NCBI GenBank assembly: GCA_028753945.1
Contig: JAPNXP010000001.1
Coordinates: 7,430,501 to 7,494,500, forward strand
DNA from: Hexactinellida sp. DTS-2022
Taxonomy: Eukaryota; Porifera; Hexactinellida
Length of the DNA: 64,000 nt
Reading direction: 5' to 3'
The position numbers and the translations under genes are program-made. This document shows, one piece after another, positions 34,317 to 45,862 of this stretch. Numbering within the stretch: the stretch's first letter is position 1; the number at the start of each line of letters is the position of its first letter. A model generated the notes under the pieces. That model was not told the origin of the DNA. It saw nothing but the letters and a program-made list of their open reading frames with translations, and ran no database searches.

Positions 34317-36765
34317 ATGAGTATTCCCTTAAGTTTTAAAGGGAGGGTGGCAATAGTGACTGGAGCTGGGGGCGGGCTAGGGAGGGGATACGCCCTCCTG
34401 TTCGCGCAGAGAGGAGCGTCAGTGGTTGTAAACGACCTGGGAGGGAGCTACACTGGGTCTGGGGCAAGCAGAATGGCAGATAAAGTGGTGGAAGAGATCA
34501 TACAGGCGGGGGGCAGCGCGGTAGCTAGCTACGACTCGGTAGAGGACGGAGAGAAGATTGTGAGCACTGCTGTCAACCACTTCGGGCGAGTAGACATCCT
34601 GGTGAATAACGCGGGGATTCTGAGAGACAAGTCCTTTCTCAAGATGACTAATGAAGACTGGGATAAAGTACACAGGTTAATTGACTAATTTATTTATAAC
34701 TTTATGGTTCCGGTTTGTTAGCTAACCAACCCTAGTGTCCACCTCAAAGGCTCATTCATAGTGTCGCGAGCAGCCTGGCCCCACATGCGGAATCAGAAAT
34801 ATGGACGCATCATCATGACGTCATCTTCTAGCGGAATTTATGGGAACTTTGGACAGGCAAACTACTCCTCTGCAAAGAGCGGACTAATCGGCTTGTCCCA
34901 CACTTTAGCACTGGAGGGAGCTAAGTACAACATACAGTGCAATGTTATAGCCCCCATTGCTGGCAGCAGAATGACAGAAACCGTGATGCCTGAGGAATTG
35001 CACAAGGTTACAACGTACATTTTCTGTTTTCATCCAGGTGTGTTATGTTCTATTTATAGCTCTTGGACCCAAAGCTGGTGGCTCCGCTGGTGGCCTACCT
35101 CTGTCACGAGTCCTGTGAGAAGTCCGGAGGTGTGTTTGAGTCGGGCGGGGGCTGGAGTGCTCAGCTGCAGCACCAGAGAACTCTTGGGTATGCGAATGGT
35201 AATCTTACCCTAGAGGACATCGCGAATAACTGGGGTGTAATCACTGACTTCTCGAAGAGTGATATCCCCTCTCAATCAGGGAGTTCTTCGATGGCTGCTA
35301 TGAAAAGTGTGCAATCTTCCAGGTCAGCCCTCAAGCACTCGCCGAGTTCTGCCCCTGATAACCTGTCCGTGTACTCGGGAAGGCGGACAGCTCCCATGTC
35401 TGTGTCTTTCTCAGCTGATCAGCTCATCCTATACGCGTTAGGCGTAGGCGCTAAGGTTAAGCACGCAGACAACAAAGACCTCCATTTCCTGTATGAGGGA
35501 CACGAAAATTTCGCTGCCATCCCGTCCTACTGCGTTATAATAGGAATGAAATTCTTCACTGAAATGATTGGGTCCATGAGACTTATTGACCACACCCAGC
35601 TCCTGCACGGGGAGGAGGCCTTCCAGGTGCACTCCTCCCTGCCGACAGGGGGCGTGGTTAAGGGGGTAGCCCAGGTTCGGGAGGTGCTGGACAAAGGGAA
35701 AGGGGCCCTCATGGTTATTGAGGTCAAGGGCTATGACGAAGAGATGAAGACGCTTCTCTTCACAACTCAGTCTAGCATGTACATCCGTGGTGCCGGCGGG
35801 TACGGCGGCAGGTCTAAGTCCCAGTTCCCCTCTCCTACTGTCCCTGCCCCCACCCGGGCGCCAGATTCTGTGGAGCGAGAGACGATCCCCGAGTCCCAGG
35901 CGGCCCTGTACCGCCTGTCCGGGGACAAGAACCCCCTGCACATAGACTACGACTTCGCTGCTCTGGGCGGGTTCAGTCAGCCCATTCTGCACGGCCTGTG
36001 TTCGTACGGGTACGCAGTGAGACATGTCATCCGAACCTACTGCGGCAATGATCCCGCTCGGCTGACTGGGTTCAAGGCTAGGTTCACCAAGCCTGTCCTG
36101 CCTGGACAGACCCTGGAGACAGAGATGTGGGAGCTACGCTCTGACGGGAAGGTGGCGGTGAGGTGCCGGGTTAAAGAAACTGGGCATGTTGTGCTGGACA
36201 GCGCTTATGCAGAGGTTAAGTTCAATGAAAACCAGCAGACGGAGTCTGAGGCTGGCACTGATGCTGGGATCTCACTAATGTCCTCAGCAGTCTTCCACGA
36301 GATTGGAAAGAGGCGAGTGAATCACTACATACACAGTAGAACCTGTAATAACGGACACCCAAGTGTACCATATACATAGGTTGATTATAATATGGTTGTA
36401 TATGGGTTCTAATTTGCCGTTATAGACAGGTTCTCTGTATTTATATATTCTCTGTTGATAGGCTCCATAAGAACCCTCAAGCATCCAATATTGACGGTGT
36501 TTTCCACTGGACCATCACAAAGGATGGCAAAGTAGCAGCCGAGTACGTGATGGACCTCAAGAGCAAGCCTCCCTCCCTGCAGACGGGAGCTCCCAAGGCC
36601 CCTGTAGACGTCAGCATTGTGTTGTCGGATGAAGATTTCATGTCCCTCGTACAAGGCAAACTGAAGGCTCCAGATGCATTCTTCAAAGGAAAAATGAAAG
36701 TGAAAGGCAACATAATGCTGGCTCAGAAACTAGACTCAATTCTGAAGGTCGGCTCCAATCTCTGA
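34317..36765 (+). CDS. HSD17B4: Peroxisomal multifunctional enzyme type 2 (D-bifunctional protein)
   Basis: Four exons: 34317-34675, 34736-35006, 35060-36312, 36462-36765; 728 aa, against 736 in human. It catalyses hydration and NAD-dependent oxidation of enoyl-CoA in peroxisomal beta-oxidation. The N-terminal short-chain dehydrogenase shows [10 protein letters not shown] (cofactor loop), NNAG, and catalytic Ser plus YSSAK. The middle is the hot-dog 2-enoyl-CoA hydratase 2 (MaoC) domain, with [17 protein letters not shown] and the hydratase HGLCSYG block. The C-terminal SCP-2 lipid-binding domain begins [11 protein letters not shown]. The protein ends SNL, a plausible though non-consensus PTS1 peroxisomal signal where human has AKL. 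Introns 1 and 2 are 60 and 53 bp. Intron 3 (36313-36461) seems to use a GC donor (AG/GCGAGT), giving EIGKRLHKNPQ, which matches SCP-2 domains. Confidence 0.96.
36313..36461 (+). other. Probable GC-AG intron in HSD17B4
   Basis: Donor AG/GCGAGT, acceptor TTGATAG/G, phase 2. The alternative GT donor at 36317 would need the poor acceptor CCATAAG at 36472 and would delete four residues at the SCP-2 entry. Confidence 0.65.
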
Positions 36766-36896
36766 TATAGTCTGTAGCTGTATACGAACAGTCGAATTTA
36801 CGGGAATGTGTGATTATATGAATATTTTCGTTTTTATACTGTTAGCTTAGATTGTTTCTATATTAGTATTACTGGTTGATAAGATTTATTTTAATA

Positions 36897-36950
36897 CGAG
36901 CCCTTCGGTCTCGGTCTCTTCGCTACGTATCACGTATCACTCAGCCATTA
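36897..36950 (-). mobile_element. Truncated Helitron-like 3' end (copy 4)
   Basis: Only the last 50-odd bases remain: CGAGCCCTTCGGTCTCGG and a mutated second hairpin (GTCTCTTCGCTAC), flanked by TA on the CTCG side. Confidence 0.7.
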
Positions 36951-37074
36951 TGTAGTCTGTTTATTCAACATCTTATTCTTAGTTAATGAATTTTATCAAC
37001 AGCAAGTTAATTCATATTTGCAATTTCCGATTTTATACTACTAAGTTCGTAATTCTCCTAATTTGTTAATAATA

Positions 37075-37248
37075 CAGTGGATGCCGGTTATAAGCACATC
37101 GTCGGGAACTGCACTTAATGTGCTTATAACCGGCATGTTCTTACAACCGACATAAATTATATAGGGTATATGGCAACCGTTTTCCAACATAGTGTTATTA
37201 TATCCGATATGTTCTTATAACCGGTGTGCTTATATCCAACATCTACTG
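37075..37248. mobile_element. Tigger-like MITE
   Basis: Inverted ends CAGTGGATGCCGGTTATAAG and its imperfect complement ending CATCTACTG. TA precedes it; AA follows. The GTGCTTATAACCGGCAT motif is repeated inside. Confidence 0.7.
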
Positions 37249-37258
37249 AATGCCCTTT

Positions 37259-37565
37259 CAGGGCCGTGCCACTAATACAAACTGACCAGGCCAAACCTGG
37301 GCAGAATTTTTCCAGACCAGGTTCTGACCAGATTGACCTGGTCATATGACCAGGTTTCCACTAACTTACTCAGTTTCAAAACAAATAATAAGATAATATT
37401 TAAAGTTTAAACTAGTATAATTTTCTAGCGAAAACTCAAATAAAGGAAACCATGCTATTAACATTTTAAGAAGTTAATAATATTAAAAAATTACAATGGG
37501 TAGCAATGATGCTTACTCTAGTTAGGTTTGACCTGGGCAGGTATAAAAAGGCTCGCACGGCCCTG
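37259..37565. mobile_element. CAGGGCCGTGC MITE with 7-bp direct repeat
   Basis: Ends CAGGGCCGTGCC and GCACGGCCCTG are inverted repeats, flanked by GCCCTTT on both sides (37252-37258 and 37566-37572). The interior has several GACCAGGTT/GACCTGGTC motifs. Termini fit hAT. Confidence 0.75.
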
Positions 37566-38612
37566 GCCCTTTGTAAGCTAGATTATAGGTTCATTTTAAA
37601 TTTTCAACAATTTGGGACCTAAATATGTCATCAACTACAATAATATTGATATTTAAAATTTCTAAATGCGTACTTAGTGTTTAGTATAATTGTTTGCATC
37701 CCCTATCATTACGTAATACTATTCAGAAAATTTAGTAAATATGCATACCTCCAGACAAATCCCTGGAATCTTGCCAGAATTTCCTGGTCATTGACTCATT
37801 TCCTGCACACATTTCTAGAGGGCTTGAACGTCTAAATTTTTAGCTTACGCGCGGTGTTCATTGGAAACATACATAAAGCTGTAGAGAAACTCTTAATAAG
37901 TGAAACAATTCTCGTGTACAGGGATTCCCTTGAAAGCATGAATATTTACAGTTTATTTTTCACAAGCCAATGTGTATAACTGTGCGATTAATTTAAATAT
38001 CAAGATTAGGATTCCTGGCATCCCTTGCAGAGATGGTCCCGTCAATCGTAACTGACAATAACTATATAACAATATTGTAATGATTAATGAAACAACACAA
38101 ATTTACTGTCAAAGTCCATTTAAGAAAGCTTCCTTTAATTAACAATACCAAGCTTTCAAACGTTGTTGGGGCAAGGCTATTTCGTATCGAGTCGAGTGTG
38201 GCATCACTAGTTCTTAATTGGCGTTTGCTTTCTCCTGATGACGCTTGTACCACGTAGATCTTACGTACCGGCTGTGACCGGCATGGGTATTCTGATTGTC
38301 TAACTCTCCAAAATATCAACGAATTAATTGAAGTGTCTACACTAGTTTCCAAGTATGCATTAAATTTTATAAATTAAGCTACCTGTTATGACATATTTGG
38401 TCCGGATGCAAATATGGTCCGGCCGGACCATATTTGTCACGATTCCGACAGATTGACAAATTTGGACCGGGCTAATTATAGGCAGTGATAATTTTATATG
38501 GCCTCTCAAATATCTATGACAAAATTGGTCCGGGTTTATTTTAGGGTGTTATTAATTATATGGCCTCTCTAATAAACATTCAACGTATGCAACATTTAGA
38601 AGTTGCAATATT

Positions 38613-38758
38613 CAGAGGCGGAGCCAGGATTTTTCGGCAGGTGGGGTGCAGAGGGGTTTCTGGGGGAACCTCTATGAGGATTTTATGCTCACAGGGGGAG
38701 GGGGGGGGGCAGGCTGAAATTAGGGGCCCCTGCCTCTCCCCCCCTGGCTCCGCCTCTG
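38613..38758. mobile_element. hAT-type MITE nested in the foldback element
   Basis: A 146-bp element from CAGAGGCGGAGCCAGG to CCTGGCTCCGCCTCTG, with a perfect 8-bp duplication GCAATATT (38605-38612 and 38759-38766). Confidence 0.92.
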
Positions 38759-39259
38759 GCAATATTATATTATTTATATAATATTCGTCATAATCGTTGA
38801 TACAAATTGATAAATAGATTGAATGCACATATATTTAACATAAATTATTTTTTTAAAAACCTAAATAATACCTGTTATTCATGAATTCAGAAAAGTATAC
38901 AGAATTATATAACTATATATAGCTCTCAGATGGTTCTTATCCCTTTGGAGTTTCAGATAATCAGAAGCATTACAAAATTGTTACAAAAAAACTTATGTAT
39001 TGTTACAATTTGGATACCAAACCAACTATCATTATCCACCTACAGTAGAACCTCGTAAATACGAACACGAGGTTCTAATGTAAATTTTATTTTCTGGATT
39101 TTTCAAAAAAATTGAGGGTAAATTTGACCCACGAAAACAATAAGCGCCTGGGAGCTTATTCGGGGAAGGTAGTTATACGTAGTGTATTAGGAATTTAGGA
39201 TCGCACAATCAATGGTCCTTTTCTGCAGATCAGAGAGCGTAAAACGAACGAGGTCGGAT

Positions 39260-39629
39260 CAGTGGCGGTTCCATGGGGGGGCATCCGGGGCAAATGCCCC
39301 GGGTTAAAATATTTTTCCCCGGATTCCAGCCCAATTGGTAGTATAATTACATGGAGCATGCCCCGGATTTATACTAAAAGCTGCTCTTTTGCCCCGGGCT
39401 GGCCAGATCCTGCGACCGCCCCTGGGTCGGATCGGCGATCATTTGTAAAAAACGATTGGGATCGAGATCGACGATCAATTTTCTGCAATCGAATAATACC
39501 CAAGTTATACGTAACAAGTTAATTAAATAATAGTTAATAACTTTAAACTGTAAAGTTGTGTTAGCCCCATTAAGAAAATACTCCGCCTTGGCTAGCCCCA
39601 TTCGTTACTCCACACTAACGCCGCCACTG
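39260..39629. mobile_element. CAGTGGCGG MITE nested in the foldback element
   Basis: Starts CAGTGGCGGTTCCATGG and ends AACGCCGCCACTG. The interior has several copies of a GCCCCGG-type motif. No TSD is recognised. Confidence 0.6.
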
Positions 39630-40159
39630 GTAGGAATTAAGACAAATTTGGTCCGGCCAGACCAAAGGTGCCATAACAATACAAAGAGGATGGTCTGTCA
39701 AACATTGGTTAATAACCCCCTCCTCCTTTGGAAGCGTTACTTAACGTTTGAATAGCCCCATACTAAATAATCTGAATTTTGAAACCTCATCTCCTTCTGT
39801 TCTGCAAATGTTCTATGTTTACAGAGAGGCCATATAATTAATAACACCCTAAAATAAACCCGGACCAATTTTGTCATAGATATTTGAGAGGCCATATAAA
39901 ATTATCACTGCCTATAATTAGCCCGGTCCAAATTTGTCAATCTGTCGGAATCGTGACAAATATGGTCCGGCCGGACCATATTTGCATCCGGACCAAATAT
40001 GTCATAACACAGAATATAATGTGTTCCGTTAGAAAATTGACGGGAAGAGTTGTCTAGTTTAACATTATTTTTTCAGGTCACAGGTTTATAAACATTGCAC
40101 AATTTTGGTACCAGTCTCGACTTTCTACAGTCACTGGTTCATACCGAACGTGCTGTGCT

Positions 40160-40544
40160 CAGGGATGGAAACAGCCAAGCTGTTAACAGCTAGATGCTGA
40201 CCAATGCAATAATTGAAATATTATTATATAATCATTTAGTTTCAAATTTCACTGTTATTTAAATACGATATACAATTCGAATTTAAACATTTTTGAGTAT
40301 AATTTTCTTTGCTTGTCCCTTTTCCTTAATTTTTACTGATACAATTATTGAATTGGCTGTTAATAACAGCTCACTTAAATTGGGCTGTTAACAGCTAGAA
40401 TTAGCTGTTAACAGCTCAAAATGGGCTGTTAACAACTTAAAGGCGACTTAAATGCAGTTAAGGTTAATGCCAATTGTGGACGAATTCTTAACTGTTAACA
40501 GCAAACAGCCAAAATGGCTATTAACAGCAGTTTCACCACCCCTG
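40160..40544. mobile_element. MITE rich in GCTGTTAACAGC palindromes
   Basis: The ends CAGGGATGGAAAC and GTTTCACCACCCCTG are inverted repeats. GCTGTTAACAGC or close variants occur about six times inside, each itself a palindrome. No clean TSD. Confidence 0.65.
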
Positions 40545-40814
40545 GAGCCTGTGCTACAAACAGACAGACAGACAGACATCAATCCTCGCTTAGTAAATAA
40601 AATGAGAGGCACTGCACTAACTATTAGTCTATTATATACTCATAACAAGAATATACACAAGTTAATGGAGTCACACACAACATACTTGTGAGCCACGTTC
40701 AACTCGCGAACCATTGTATGAAGACCCCTGCTAAATGCGTACTATAGTAGATTTTCAAATAATTCTTAGTAAATTCAATTAACTGTCTATTTTCTAAAAT
40801 AATATTAAGAATCA

Positions 40815-40950
40815 ACCCGGACCAAATATTTCTGATATATTTGGTCCGGCCGGACATTTTGCAAACCCGGACCAAAAATGTCTGAAATATTCGGTCCGGG
40901 AAATTTTATGTCCGGCCGGACCAAATTTACCCCGGACCGAATATTTCGTG
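40815..40950. repeat. Cluster of CCGGACCAAAT / GGTCCGGCCGGAC motifs
   Basis: At least six copies of the motif in both orientations, related to the arms of the foldback element at 38384-40009 but without its full structure. Confidence 0.6.
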
Positions 40951-41127
40951 ACAGGCATATTACTATAGAAGTTGAATGATACAATAATTGTTAACAAATG
41001 AAGTGCAGTGTATGTGATACAAATTATTCAGAGATCTCGAAGACCGGTCAGATTTCGACCGGTTCCATCACTGATCCCTGGACTCCTGCACAAAAGGAAA
41101 ATCCTTGGACGTTTGACAAGTATAACT

Positions 41128-41473
41128 TATTATAGGAAATTAACGCGATTTGGAGCAAAACATTTTCAAATACATTAAATTAACGCGATTGAGGGGAGGA
41201 ACATTTTAGATACACGAAGTTAAAGCGAATAACTACTATAAAAAATATAAAAGATCATTAATTTCCTTATTAAATACTATTTCTTCTCAAAATAGGCTTC
41301 CAATCTACTTGATAGACATGGTATCCTATCATACCCATTTGCACAAAATATGTAGTTGAAATTTTGCATGTATAACTGAGCTGGAAATATAACTACTAAA
41401 TATAATTGTGCTGGAAATAAAGGTCATGGAAACTAACGCGATTTCGAGCTATTCGCGTTAATTTCCTATAATT
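41128..41473. mobile_element. TTATAGGAAATTAACGCG MITE (uninterrupted relative)
   Basis: Inverted ends TTATTATAGGAAATTAACGC and GCGTTAATTTCCTATAAT. It is a member of the same family as 32160-33292 and provides the empty site for the Helitron-like insertion there. Confidence 0.75.
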
Positions 41474-41623
41474 ACGAAAATAACATGTTATCAGTCTGAG
41501 CATAGACGTAAAAGTAGCTATTCTGGGGCTCTGGGGCTCCGGACCTGCGAAGGCCCGGTGGAGTGTTACTGAAGGGCCGCCCATGTTTTATGTAAATTGA
41601 AAAATATTACGCCTATGACTCCG

Positions 41624-42368
41624 CAGTGGCGGCGGAAGCTTAAAAAAACTAGGGGGGCTAACCTGTGTAACTATGCCCACCTTCAAATAGGAGAACAAAT
41701 ATTTGGGCGACATATATACTCTATGACTACGACTCTATGAGTATTGTAAATCTTACGATTGGCCACAAATTCCAATTAGTATTCGAACTAAATATTACTA
41801 CGGTACGGGGTTAGTGATATTTCTCCCACTCTTAGTTCACTACTAGGAATAATTAATAATTTGGGCAATTACGCATACTCAAAATAGAATTGACACTCTT
41901 ACCATTGTTTAAAATAATAAATATTCCAAGATCATAGCGAGGACTGACATTTCCTTTTCATATTACAGTTTCATGGTGAACGAAGTTATATTACAAAATT
42001 TCAATATTCAATAATTTCTCATAACATTAAAATAAACAACAAATCGTCAAATAAATTCAAAAAACAACATAAAATAATTTGAATCAATTTTCTAGTCATT
42101 TCCCAATATCTAAGTCATTTTCCAAATAAATAAATAAAGTATTGAGAAAACAACATCAACAAATAATACAAAATTGGACATCAAGTCATAACCAAATAAA
42201 TGTTCAAGTCATATTTCGATTACTTTCACGACTGGCTGGTGACACTCGCTAACCCACATAGTTTCTGAAATGTCCTTTACTAGTATTAAAAATAAATTTG
42301 TTAATGTATATGGAAAGTAGGGGGGGGGGGCTATAGCCCCCCTAGCCCCTCTGCTTCCGCCGCCCTTC
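41624..42368. mobile_element. CAGTGGCGGCGGAAG MITE, about 745 bp
   Basis: Starts CAGTGGCGGCGGAAGC and ends GCTTCCGCCGCCCTTC; the next bases inward, AGGGGGGCTA and TAGCCCCCCT, are also inverted. AT-rich and non-coding inside. No exact TSD. The termini resemble the smaller element at 51490-51654. Confidence 0.65.
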
Positions 42369-42605
42369 CCTATGAGCAGGGCCCTGGTCCCACACTATGC
42401 CGCGGACCCCATATAATTTTCTAACACTAAAAGTATTTAACAATTGGTTAGTCTAGAAATGATGTAATATAGTATAGTACGTAGTATTGAAAATATGACG
42501 ACGTTGCTACAACGAGTAATAAAATATTTTTCAAATATTCCTAATAATTTAAACTGATAGAAAATAATCTATCTGCGAAATAGGTTCGTTTTAATATAAT
42601 CTATA

Positions 42606-44707
42606 CGAGCCCTTCTGTCTCGGTCGCTTTGCGACAGATCGGTGCTACGCACCTCAAGTTAACGGCCGCTGTGCGGCCTTACTCCTCACATTTTCTACCA
42701 TGTAAATGGTAGATAGCTATCTAATTTTCATTAATTTGTTTACCTATTTGTGTAAACAACAACAACAACAAATACTCATATTAGAATTTTATAAATGCGA
42801 AATTCGTGTTCAGCACACTTGTTTACTTATAATACCTATTGAAAGTTAACTTCTAGGTTGATTTTGAATTTTAATTAATTTGTTTACCTATTTTGTGTAA
42901 ACAACAACAACAAATATTAATATGAGAAATTTATAATCGCGAAATTCGTGTTCGGCATACTTGTTTACCTATAATACCCGTTGGAAGCTAACTTCTAGTT
43001 TGATTTTGAATTTTCATTAATTTGTTTACCTATTTTGTGTAAACAACAACAACAAATATTCATATTATAAATTTTTAAACGCGAAAATCGTGTTCAGCAT
43101 ACTTGTTTACCTATAATACCCGTGAAAGCTAACTTCTAGGTTGATTTTGAATTTTCATTAATTTGTTTACCTATTTTGTATAAACAACAACAACAAATAT
43201 TAATATGATAAATTTATAAACGCGAAATTCGTGTTCGGCATACTTGTTTACCTATAATACCCGTTGGAAGCTAACTTCTAGGTTGATTTTGAATTTTCAT
43301 TAATTTGTTTACCTATTTTGTGTAAACAACAACAACAAATATTAATATGAGAAATTTATAATCGCGAAATTCGTGTTCGGCATACTTGTTTACCTATAAT
43401 ACCCGTTGGAAGCTAACTTCTAGTTTGATTTTGAATTTTAATTAATTTGTTTACCTATTTTGTGTAAACAACAACAACAAATATTAATATGATAAATTTA
43501 TAAACGCGAAATTCGTGTTCGACATACTTGTTTACCTATAATACCCGTTGGAAGCTAACTTCTAGGTTGATTTTGAATTTTAATTAATTTGTTTACCTAT
43601 TTTGTGTAAACAACAACAACAAATATTAATATGAGAAATTTATAAACGCGAAATTCGTGTTCAGCATAATTGTTTACCTATAATACCCGTTGGAAGCTAA
43701 CTTCTAGGTTGATTTTGAATTTTAATTAATTTGTTTACCTATTTTGTGTAAACAACAACAACAAATATTAATATGATAAATTTATAAACGCGAAATTCGT
43801 GTTCGACATACTTGTTTACCTATAATACCCGTTGGAAGCTAACTTCTAGGTTGATTTTGAATTTTAATTAATTTGTTTACCTATTTTGTGTAAACAACAA
43901 CAACAAATATTAATATGAGAAATTTATAAACGCGAAATTCGTGTTCAGCATAATTGTTTACCTATAATACCCGTTGGAAGCTAACTTCTAGGTTGATTTT
44001 GAATTTTAATTAATTTGTTTACCTATTTTGTGTAAACAACAACAACAAATATTAATATGAGAAATTTATAAACGCGAAATTCGTGTTCAGCATAATTGTT
44101 TACCTATAATACCCGTTGGAAGCTAACTTCTAGGTTGATTTTGAATTTCATTAATTTGTTTACCTATTTTGTGTAAACAACAACAACAAATAATAATATG
44201 AGAAATTTATAAACGCGAAATTCGTGTTCGGCATACTTGTTTACCTATAATACCCGTTGGAAGCTAACTTCTAGGTTGATTTTGAATTTTAATTAATTTG
44301 TTTACCTATTTTGTGTAAACAACAACAACAAATATTAATATGAGAAATTTATAATTGCGAAATTCGAAATCAGCATACTTGTTTACCTATAAAACCCGTT
44401 GAAAGCTAACTTCTAGGTTGATTTTGAATTTTCATTAATTTGTTACCTATTTTATGTAAACAACAACAACAAATATTCATATTAGAAATTTTTAAATGCG
44501 AAATTCGAAATCAGCATACTTGTTTACCTCTATAACATTTGTTTACCAATTATAACATTTGACAGTTAGTTTATATCCCAATATTAATTGCGGTTTCTAT
44601 TCCCCCATCACTTTAATACAATCCGGACAAACAAACAAACAAACAAACAAACAAACAAACAAACAAACAAACAAACACACAAACACACAACAATCGAGAT
44701 TTAATAA
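42606..44707 (-). mobile_element. Helitron-like element, family B (copy 5), with a large internal tandem array
   Basis: A 2.1-kb minus-strand copy: CTCG end at 42606, with hairpins GGTGCGTAGCACC and GTCGCAAAGCGAC on the minus strand, and a TTTG-rich 5' end near 44630-44690. Most of its length is a 142-bp tandem repeat array. It is abutted at its 5' end by copy 6. Confidence 0.8.
42735..44560. repeat. 142-bp tandem repeat array, about 13 units
   Basis: The landmark GTTTACCTATTTTGTG recurs at 43449, 43591, 43733 and 43875, giving a period of 142 bp. Each unit carries a GTTTAC...GTAAAC dyad around ACAACAACAAC-flanked sequence. Variants alternate in part (GACATACTTG against CAGCATAATTG), which suggests amplification of a two-unit block. 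Shorter arrays occur in copies 1, 3 and 9. Confidence 0.9.
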
Positions 44708-45287
44708 TCTATATATAAAAAGAGGAATTGTTGTGTGTGTGTTTGTTTGTTTGTTTGTTTGTTTGTTTGTTTGTCCAGAATTAATTGGAAAGACTACGAG
44801 TCCCAGAAAGCTGAAAATTTGTATACAGGGGTAATTTTATACTGCGACAACGATCTATTGGTTTTTGAAGAGAAATATTCACATTTGAAGGTGACAAAAA
44901 ATGTTAGCCAATTAAATTCGAGGGTTTTTTAGTATGGATTAGCTAACTTATTCAATTAGTATAAATTGATTGTGCATATAATAGGAATATTTTCTGAGGC
45001 TCCAATTTGATTGATTGAAAATAAATTCATTTAACCAATCAATCATATTGTCTATTCTATTGCCTGTTTTTCTTTTAGTACTATTCTGATTCGAGCTTTC
45101 TTATCGTGCAACTGAAATTTATTGAGCTATTAAAACTCAGTATTAATGTGATTGCTTTTGGGGAGGGAAAGGCCGCGAAGCGGCCGTTAATTGTATCGCG
45201 TAGTGCCTAACACGAACAAACAAAAGTCGCGAAGCGACTTTTGTGAGAGAGTGATCCGTCGCAAAGCGACCGAGACCGAAGGGCTCG
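44708..45287 (+). mobile_element. Helitron-like element, family A (copy 6)
   Basis: A 580-bp element from TCTATATATAAAAAGAGG through TTTG repeats and CCAGAATTAATTGGAAAG to the hairpin run and GAAGGGCTCG. The hairpins are GGCCGCGAAGCGGCC, AAGTCGCGAAGCGACTT, GTCGCAAAGCGAC and the terminal CGAGACCGAAGGGCTCG. Flanks are A and T. No protein is encoded. Confidence 0.88.
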
Positions 45288-45305
45288 TAAATAATAAAAC
45301 CGAGA

Positions 45306-45860
45306 TCTATATATAAAAAGAGGAATTGTTGTTTGTTTGTGTGTTTGTTTGTCCAGAATTAATTGGAAAGACTACGAGCCCCAGAAAGCTTAAAATTTGT
45401 ATACAGGGGTAATTTTATACTGCGACAACGATCTATTGGTTTTTGAAGAGAAATATTCACATTTGAAGGTGACAAAATATGTTAGCCAATTAAATTCGAG
45501 GGTTTATAGTATGGATTAGCAGATTTCATCAATTAGTATAAATAGCCTGTGCATAGTAGAAATATTTTCTGAGGCTCCAATTTGATTGATTGAAAATAAA
45601 TTCATTTAACCAATCAATCATTTGTCTATTCTATTGCCTGTTTTTCTTTTAGTATTATTTTGATTCGAGCTTTCTTATCGTGCAACTGAAATTTATTGAG
45701 CTATTAAAGCTCATTATTAATGTGATTGCTTTGGGGAGGGAAAGGCCGCGAAGCGGCCGTTAATTGAATAGCGTAGTGCCTAATACGAACGAACAAAAGT
45801 CGCTTCGCGACTTTTGTGAGAGAGTGATCCGTCGCGAAGCGACCGAGACCGAAGGGCTCG
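45306..45860 (+). mobile_element. Helitron-like element, family A (copy 7)
   Basis: A 555-bp close relative of copy 6, separated from it by 18 bp. Its second hairpin has the centre inverted (GTCGCTTCGCGAC instead of GTCGCGAAGCGAC), although the stem is intact. Confidence 0.88.
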
Positions 45861-45862
45861 TA

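Larger units (their letters stand above)
38384..40009. mobile_element. Foldback element with 194-bp arms and GGTCCGGCCGGACC palindromes
   Basis: Left arm 38384-38577 and right arm 39817-40009 are near-identical inverted copies, starting TGTTATGACATATTTGG. Each arm carries the palindrome TGGTCCGGCCGGACCA. The 1.2-kb interior has no coding capacity and holds two further MITEs (38613-38758 and 39260-39629). No target duplication was recognised. Related GGTCCGGCCGGAC pieces lie at 39645-39665 and 40815-40945. Confidence 0.85.

Noticed and set aside
35007-35213. Continuation of HSD17B4 exon 2 past 35006
   Set aside because: The frame stays open, but the protein loses homology there; splicing from 35006 to 35060 restores the conserved [12 protein letters not shown] block.
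44559-44932. Open frames through the TTTG/CAAA repeats
   Set aside because: They encode only low-complexity QTNK or FVCL runs in Helitron-like 5' ends.
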